This document shows, in pieces, positions 59,277-64,000 of a stretch of DNA of 64,000 nt. Where the stretch lies: assembly GCF_902859805.1 (NCBI RefSeq), contig NZ_CADIKC010000003.1:1-64000 (forward strand), given 5' to 3'. Source of the stretch: Paraburkholderia sediminicola. Lineage in GTDB: Bacteria > Pseudomonadota > Gammaproteobacteria > Burkholderiales > Burkholderiaceae. Position 1 is the stretch's first letter; each line of letters starts with the position of its first letter. Position numbers and translations under genes: made by a program. The notes below the pieces were generated by a model. It saw nothing but the letters and a program-made list of their open reading frames with translations. It had not been told where the DNA came from and made no database searches.

Positions 59277-60008
59277 TTATTGCGGTTCGCTGCCGCAGGC
59301 AAGCGGAGTCTTCAACGAGCGGGCCGGAGCCGGCACGGGGTTTTGTGGAGCCTTTTGCGTGGAAAGCCAGGCAGCAACGGCGTTCACGTCTTCGTCAGTC
59401 AGGCGGGTGGCGATGGTGTGCATGCAATCCGGTGCGATGGCATGGCGCGAGCCCGAACGCCATGCGCCCAACTGCGCGCTGATGTAGTCAGCATGCAGGC
59501 CGACCAGACCCGGGATAGCGGGTTCCATGCCGGTCAGCGCCTTGCCGTGGCAAGCCGCGCACGCCGGAATCTGCCTGGATGCGTCGCCGTTCAGGACGAT
59601 CTGCTGGCCGCGCGCAACGATGCTCGCCGACACGGTCGGCTTGGCCGGCGTGGGGTAGGGCGGGCGTTGCTGCGAGAAGTACGTGGCGATCTGATGAAGG
59701 TAGTCGTCAGAAAGATACGTGACGAGGTAATTCATGGGCGGGTACTTGCGGCGCCCTTCGCGGAAGTTCTGCAACTGGTTGTACAGATAGTCGGCCGGCT
59801 TGCCCGCCAGACGCGGGAAGTAGTCGTTGTCGGTACCTTGGCCGTGCGAACCGTGGCATGCCGTGCAGCCTTGCACGCGCGCTTCCATCGTATCGGGGGC
59901 CTTCGGTTGAGTCTGCGCTTTCGCAGCGCTATAGACACCCGCGGAGCCGATCAGCAGAAGGGCAAGCAACGGGCGGAAAATGCGTCTTGAAGACACGCGT
60001 AACTCCAT
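59277..60008 (-). CDS. Di-heme cytochrome c (c4-like)
   Basis: 243 residues. Export signal (about residues 8-30), then two heme domains, CTACH (48-52) and CAACH (150-154), with NYLVTYLS and axial-ligand Met candidates in EARV/GMEPAIPGLVG segments. Relatives (cytochrome c4) pass electrons to terminal oxidases. Start at 60008 (MELRVSSRR) gives a basic N-region. Likely co-transcribed with the three-heme gene downstream and divergent from copCD. Confidence 0.88.
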   Translation of the reverse strand: MELRVSSRRIFRPLLALLLIGSAGVYSAAKAQTQPKAPDTMEARVQGCTACHGSHGQGTDNDYFPRLAGKPADYLYNQLQNFREGRRKYPPMNYLVTYLSDDYLHQIATYFSQQRPPYPTPAKPTVSASIVARGQQIVLNGDASRQIPACAACHGKALTGMEPAIPGLVGLHADYISAQLGAWRSGSRHAIAPDCMHTIATRLTDEDVNAVAAWLSTQKAPQNPVPAPARSLKTPLACGSEPQ

Positions 60009-60378
60009 CAAAATCGGGGACCTGACCGAACTTCGAGCGGCTCGGTGTGAAGGGCAGCCGGCGCTGCGGCGACGCAGCATTCTATCATCGAAGGGTGATG
60101 GTGACTATTTGCCACATTAGAGAAGGTTCCGGGTGTCACGGCGATGCGACAGTTTGACGCGCGTCGTTAGCTGGCAAGCGGAGCGGTCGTCCCGATTCTA
60201 TCCCTGGTATCGCGGGCCCATGTTGCGTTCATGCCAGCTTGCATAATCAAAGCAGGTTGAACCGACGCGCGCGCCGGCCATCGAAGCGTACACTTCCGGG
60301 CGCGCCGGCGTCCGTCCGACGCGGACGACTTTCGGCTCACCGTCTACCGTTTTACTTTCCACGAGCTATCTGCCTTAC
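60009..60378. other. Divergent promoter region of cytochrome and copCD operons
   Basis: 370 bases without a gene. It contains GC inverted repeats, such as CGTCCG...CGGACG near 60311, and two copies of GCGCGCCGGC. I did not find a copper-box or a near-consensus promoter. Confidence 0.5.
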
Positions 60379-60756
60379 ATGAAGCTATTCAATTTCTCCC
60401 GTCCGGCGCTCCATGCGTTGACGTTCGGCGCCGCGGCGCTGGTCATGACGTCCACGGCTTTCGCGCACGCGCATCTGGTGTCAAGCGAGCCCGCGGCAAA
60501 CGCCGAAGTGGCCGCCGCCACTGAAGTGACGATCCATTTCACCGAGCCGCTCGAACCGGCTTTCAGCCGGATCGAACTGAGCGACGCGAGCGGCAAGCCC
60601 GCCGCGCCGGCAGCGTCGCAAGTCGACCAAAGTGACGCAAAGGTGATGCACCTCGCGCTGCCGCAACTGACGGCCGGCCGCTACGCGGTGCATTGGATCG
60701 CGGTAGCCACGGACGGCCACCGTACGCAAGGCAACTTCGCGTTCATCGTCAAATGA
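60379..60756 (+). CDS. copC: Periplasmic copper-binding protein CopC
   Basis: 125 residues. Signal peptide with a cut after AFA gives mature HAHLVSSEPA; the N-terminal His plus the later DGHRTQG supply the Cu(II) site of the CopC family. It hands copper to CopD for import. Its stop overlaps the copD start as ATGA, showing coupling. Confidence 0.92.
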   Translation: MKLFNFSRPALHALTFGAAALVMTSTAFAHAHLVSSEPAANAEVAAATEVTIHFTEPLEPAFSRIELSDASGKPAAPAASQVDQSDAKVMHLALPQLTAGRYAVHWIAVATDGHRTQGNFAFIVK

Positions 60757-61685
60757 GCATGGACGGACTGTGGATCGGGCAGGTCGCAATGGCCGCGCTC
60801 ATGAATGTCGCGTTTGCGTTTGCCGTCGGTTCGGCGCTGCTTAGCGCCTGGCTCGCCAAGGACGCGCAGAGCAAGATCAACCCCGCACGGCCCGCCTGGT
60901 TGCGCGCGCAACGGTCGATGCTGACGGCAACCGTTGTGCTGGTGCTCGCGGATCTGGGCTGGCTGCTATATCAGGCGGCCTCGATGAGCGGCGTCGCGTT
61001 GCCGGCGGCGATCGGCGTGGTGCCGACTGTTCTGACGCAAACCCATGTCGGTTACGGCTGGAGCGTGGCGTTCGCCGGCGCGCTGGTGTTGCTGGGCACG
61101 GCCATGGCCAGTCATACGGGCATGCTGCGCAATGCGCTGCTGTGGCTAGCGGTGATCGCGATTGCGGCGGGCAAGGCGTCGCTCGGACATGCGGCCGATG
61201 CCGGCCCGGCCTCGGCGGCGATCGGCATGCAGACGCTGCATGTGCTGGTGACGAGCGTCTGGGGCGGGCTGGCGATGGCGGCGGGGCTCGCGGTATTGCC
61301 CGCGCTCGGCACATCGACCGCACGCGGGATGCTGATCCGCACGGCGACGCAGGTGTCGCACGTATCCGTTGTGGCGGTCGGGCTGGTGCTGCTCACCGGG
61401 ATCTTCAACGCCGTGCGTGGCTCGGGCGGCTCGTTCGAAGCCATCCAGATGAGCACGTGGGGCCATGTGCTGACACTGAAGCTTGCGCTGGTTGCGCTCG
61501 CCCTGGTGCTCGGCGGCCTCAATCGCTTCTCGGCGCTGCCGCGTCTGCGCCGCACGGCCTCGACGATGGACGCGCATACCTTCGTCAACGTGCTGTATCT
61601 CGAAGCGCTGGCGATGATCGGCGTGTTTGTCGCTGCGGCCGTTTTGTCGCACAGCGTGCCGGCATTCGCCGCGTTGGGCAGTTAA
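60753..61685 (+). CDS. copD: Copper transport protein CopD
   Basis: 310 residues, about eight membrane segments. The family pattern is seen in TLHVLVTSVWGGLAMAAGLAV and RTATQVSHVSVVAVGLVLLTG, and several His and Met residues line the segments. It imports copper given by CopC, for supply to cuproenzymes such as oxidases. The divergent cytochromes may belong to the same respiratory need; that link is inferred. Confidence 0.9.
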   Translation: MSMDGLWIGQVAMAALMNVAFAFAVGSALLSAWLAKDAQSKINPARPAWLRAQRSMLTATVVLVLADLGWLLYQAASMSGVALPAAIGVVPTVLTQTHVGYGWSVAFAGALVLLGTAMASHTGMLRNALLWLAVIAIAAGKASLGHAADAGPASAAIGMQTLHVLVTSVWGGLAMAAGLAVLPALGTSTARGMLIRTATQVSHVSVVAVGLVLLTGIFNAVRGSGGSFEAIQMSTWGHVLTLKLALVALALVLGGLNRFSALPRLRRTASTMDAHTFVNVLYLEALAMIGVFVAAAVLSHSVPAFAALGS

Positions 61686-61689
61686 GGCT

Positions 61690-61723
61690 AAAAAAAGCGC
61701 CGCACAGCAAAGGCGTGCGGCGC
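61690..61723 (-). terminator. Terminator between copD and the DUF2158 gene
   Basis: GCGCCGCAC (61697-61705) pairs with GTGCGGCGC (61715-61723). An A6 run ahead of the stem becomes a T run on the minus strand, so it mainly ends the convergent minus-strand gene. Confidence 0.8.
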
Positions 61724-61770
61724 AATACACACGGTCGCCCGGCGGTGGCCGGCTGATCCGTTACTGCCCT

Positions 61771-62031
61771 TTAGGCGGCGAGCGCGTTGTGCGCCCGTTC
61801 CAGCGTCTCTTCCGGAAACATTTCCTGCTGCAGTTCGCCGTCGTTGCCGAACCACTGGCAGATCAGCCAGTTGCCCGGAGCGAACAGTACCGGCCCGCTC
61901 CAGGTGGCGGTCATCGGACGTCCACCGGATTTGAGCGTCAGGACGTCGCCGGCCCGGTAGGCAGGTTTCGCGAGGCTCGCAGGTCTCTTTCGCAGTCGCA
62001 TGGTGAGCGTCCGTCCGATAAAACCGATCAT
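61771..62031 (-). CDS. YodC/DUF2158-family small protein
   Basis: 86 residues. YRAGDVLTLKSGGRPMTATW matches the short beta-barrel-like family found in E. coli YodC, whose role is unknown. A Trp/Cys-rich tail reads LICQWFGNDGELQQEMF. The start at 62031 overlaps the stop of the upstream gene as ATGA, so it is coupled; an ATG at 62001 is an alternative. Confidence 0.8.
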   Translation of the reverse strand: MIGFIGRTLTMRLRKRPASLAKPAYRAGDVLTLKSGGRPMTATWSGPVLFAPGNWLICQWFGNDGELQQEMFPEETLERAHNALAA

Positions 62032-62330
62032 TCGAGGCCGAGCCGATGTCCGAGAATCGGCGCACAGAAGAGCGCGATCGCGCAGCCCGCGGCTTTGCCT
62101 TCCAGTTCCGCGCCGGCGGCGCGTGAGCCGTACATGTGCGTCAGCAGGTCGAAGAGTTGCGGCAGGCAGTAGATCACCGCGGCCGCGATAAAGCACTTTT
62201 CGACTACCGAGATGCGCCACCCGCGTTCATACGCGAGCATCGCGCCAATGATGCGAAGCACGCCGAACACCACCAGCGCGCCGACGGCGGCCTGTTCGCG
62301 GATCAGATAGTCTGGAAGGAATTCGCCCAT
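62028..62330 (-). CDS. Small membrane protein, unknown
   Basis: 100 residues with three hydrophobic stretches (about residues 14-32, 46-60 and 80-92), so an inner-membrane protein is likely. I do not recognise a family. It is the first gene of a two-gene unit with the DUF2158 protein. Confidence 0.7.
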   Translation of the reverse strand: MGEFLPDYLIREQAAVGALVVFGVLRIIGAMLAYERGWRISVVEKCFIAAAVIYCLPQLFDLLTHMYGSRAAGAELEGKAAGCAIALFCAPILGHRLGLE

Positions 62331-62654
62331 GATGTTCCCCGATGCATTTGTCGTTTTGAATGCATTTGAGCAAGGAGCGGGCCATGCGTATGTCTGATGC
62401 CGAACAAACGGCTTGAAAGCCTTTGTGGATAAGGCTTTGCGGGTAGTGTGGCTGCGCCGGTAAGGTGCCGCGAAGGGCGTGTTCCAGCGGCTTCGGTCCG
62501 TGGTGTTACGTAACTGAGACGGCGCACGCTACGTCTGCCGTAACGTGCACGCCGGTGAACCGGAGCTACAGCTTCTTCATCACCGAAGGCGCCTACACCC
62601 AGGATGTCGGCCTTCCGATGAGTTTTGTTGACGGTGGCCGCGGGCCGTTTGAAA
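62331..62654. other. Intergenic region upstream of the small membrane gene
   Basis: Over 300 bases without a convincing gene. An 8-bp stem (AAAGCCTT/AAGGCTTT, 62416-62438) is present. A ten-codon frame at about 62383 follows AGGAG but is too short to claim. Confidence 0.5.
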
Positions 62655-62677
62655 CAAAACGCCGCCCGTGGGCGGCG
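62655..62677 (-). terminator. Terminator of dgoD
   Basis: CGCCGCCC (62660-62667) pairs with GGGCGGCG (62670-62677); on the minus strand the stem is followed by TTTTGTTTC. Confidence 0.85.
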
Positions 62678-62698
62678 CTCTACCAAGCAGTCACGTGC

Positions 62699-63847
62699 TT
62701 ACCATTCGGCGACACTGCCATCCTCGTGGCGCCACACCGGATTGCGCCAGCGGTGGCCGACCTTCGCCATCTCGCGCACCTTCTCTTCGTTCACTTCGAT
62801 ACCGAGGCCCGGGCCTTGCGGAATCGACACGAAGCCGTCTTCGTATTTGAAAACTTCCGGATTCTTGATGTAGTCGAGCAGGTCGTTGCCCTGGTTGTAG
62901 TGAATGCCCAGGCTTTGTTCCTGGATGAACGCGTTATAGCTCACTGCGTCGATCTGCAGGCAGGTGGCCAAAGCGATCGGACCGAGCGGGCAGTGCAGCG
63001 CGAGCGCGACGTCGTACGCCTCGGCCATCGAGGCGATCTTGCGGCACTCGGTGATCCCGCCCGCGTGCGACGCGTCCGGCTGGATGATGTCGACGTAGCC
63101 GCCCGACAGGATGTGTTTGAAGTCCCAGCGTGAATACAGGCGTTCGCCCAAAGCGATCGGCGTGTTGGTCTGGTTGACGATGTCGCGCAAGGCTTCCGCG
63201 TTTTCCGACAGCACCGGCTCTTCGATGAAGAGCAGCTTGTACGGGTCGAGTTCTTTGGCCAGCACCTTCGCCATCGGCTTATGCACGCGGCCGTGGAAGT
63301 CCACGCCGATGCCGATGTTCGGTCCGACCGCTTCACGCACGGCGGCGACATTGTTGATGACACCTTGCACCTTGTCGAAGGTGTCGATGATCTGCAGCTC
63401 TTCCGAGCCGTTCATCTTCACGGCCTTGAAGCCGCGTTCGACCACGGCGCGCGCGTTGTTCGCAACATCGCTCGGACGGTCGCCGCCGATCCACGAATAC
63501 ACCTTGATCTTGTCGCGCACCTGGCCGCCCAGCAGCGCATGAATCGGCACGCCATGATGCTTGCCCTTGATGTCCCACAGCGCCTGGTCGACGCCGGCAA
63601 TCGCACTCATCGTGATCGGGCCGCCGCGGTAGAAGCCCGAGCGATACATGACCTGCCAGTGATCTTCGATCAGCAGCGGATCTTTGCCGATCAGATAGTC
63701 GGACAGTTCCTCGACGGCGGCCGCCACCGTATGCGCGCGGCCTTCGACCACCGGCTCGCCCCAGCCGACGATGCCTTCGTCCGTTTCGATCTTCAGGAAG
63801 CACCAACGCGGCGGGACGATAAAGGTTTCGAGCTTGGTGATTTTCAT
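62699..63847 (-). CDS. dgoD: D-galactonate dehydratase
   Basis: 382 residues, the same length as E. coli DgoD. Enolase-superfamily: metal ligands are in [11 protein letters not shown] (Asp), FIEEPVL (Glu) and [12 protein letters not shown] (Glu), with catalytic His in DASHAGGIT and ALHCPLGP. It converts galactonate to 2-keto-3-deoxygalactonate. AAGGAG precedes the ATG by nine bases. Other dgo genes are not in the window. Confidence 0.94.
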   Translation of the reverse strand: MKITKLETFIVPPRWCFLKIETDEGIVGWGEPVVEGRAHTVAAAVEELSDYLIGKDPLLIEDHWQVMYRSGFYRGGPITMSAIAGVDQALWDIKGKHHGVPIHALLGGQVRDKIKVYSWIGGDRPSDVANNARAVVERGFKAVKMNGSEELQIIDTFDKVQGVINNVAAVREAVGPNIGIGVDFHGRVHKPMAKVLAKELDPYKLLFIEEPVLSENAEALRDIVNQTNTPIALGERLYSRWDFKHILSGGYVDIIQPDASHAGGITECRKIASMAEAYDVALALHCPLGPIALATCLQIDAVSYNAFIQEQSLGIHYNQGNDLLDYIKNPEVFKYEDGFVSIPQGPGLGIEVNEEKVREMAKVGHRWRNPVWRHEDGSVAEW

Positions 63848-64000
63848 GATGTGCGTCTCCTTGCGGCCTGGGTGCCTGCGTGTGCGGGCAATTTCGAGGA
63901 TTCACATGCTACAACAAAAGTGCGATTAAGTACTATTAATAGTACTATTGGCCAAATAGTGGCCGGACGACGATGAGGTCGCAGCTGAACGCCAGCCGAG
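63848..64000. other. Upstream region of dgoD to the window end
   Basis: No gene is visible in this 153-base stretch. It carries the palindrome and an AT-rich promoter region for dgoD. Confidence 0.5.
63929..63946. promoter_or_regulatory. Perfect 18-bp palindrome upstream of dgoD
   Basis: AGTACTATT/AATAGTACT with no spacer lies 82 bases upstream of dgoD. A shorter repeat GGCCA/TGGCC (63950-63964) is adjacent. This fits a GntR-type operator such as that of DgoR, but the regulator gene is not in the window. Confidence 0.65.

Noticed and set aside
62383..62415. Ten-codon frame after AGGAG
   Set aside because: Too short to support as a gene without conservation data; recorded only in the intergenic note.

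Overview
The window is GC-rich chromosomal DNA (with some AT-rich intergenic patches) from a beta-proteobacterium of the Burkholderiaceae, most likely Paraburkholderia or Burkholderia. This is inferred from gene content and order: gdhA-gltIJKL, rplM-rpsI-erpA-anmK-tyrS, dusB-fis-purH, miaB-phoH-ybeY-corC-lnt, class A rnpB, and an FMN riboswitch before ribB. I saw no insertion sequence, prophage, CRISPR array, rRNA or tRNA. Coding density is high and most genes are housekeeping.

Layout. 1-0.3 kb: 3' end of an Ala/Gln repeat protein. 0.4-7.8 kb: purB, a HypT-like LysR regulator, gdhA and the glutamate/aspartate ABC transporter gltIJKL. 7.9-11.4 kb: YafJ-type amidotransferase, pyrC, a DUF3025 gene and RNase P RNA. 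11.5-18 kb: OsmC protein, a candidate small RNA with its own promoter and terminator, rplM-rpsI, erpA, anmK, tyrS, dtd and a histidine phosphatase. 18-28.1 kb: ruvB, ruvA, a LysE exporter in opposite orientation, ruvC, purH, fis, dusB, ubiH, pepP and a GST. 28.4-36 kb: an M48 lipoprotein protease, then the lnt-corC-chaC-ybeY-phoH-miaB block on the minus strand. 36-41 kb: LysR/VOC/MFS divergent unit, an XRE-cupin regulator, and the FMN riboswitch with ribB. 41-42.3 kb: a lower-GC pair that looks like a toxin and its immunity protein. 42.5-50.2 kb: HAD phosphatase, glpF, glpK, glpD, a lipoprotein, TetR and glpR. 50.5-53.5 kb: a cytoplasmic gamma-glutamyltransferase-like enzyme fused head-to-tail with an MHS transporter gene. 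53.9-57.8 kb: ferritin-like protein, FMN split-barrel protein, RhlE helicase and a hemolysin III protein. 58-64 kb: two c-type cytochromes, divergent copCD, two small genes and dgoD with a perfect palindrome upstream.

Functional themes are glutamate and nitrogen metabolism, purine and pyrimidine synthesis, Holliday-junction resolution, translation and tRNA modification, lipoprotein maturation, and glycerol use under GlpR. The most interesting element is the candidate sRNA at about 12235-12322. It has a near-consensus promoter, an operator-like palindrome just upstream, a hairpin loop that reads as an anti-Shine-Dalgarno sequence, and a strong terminator, all directly before the ribosomal-protein operon rplM-rpsI. 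The toxin/immunity-like pair at 41.1-42.3 kb is the clearest accessory element. All functional calls rest on reading motifs and remembered families; no database search was run.
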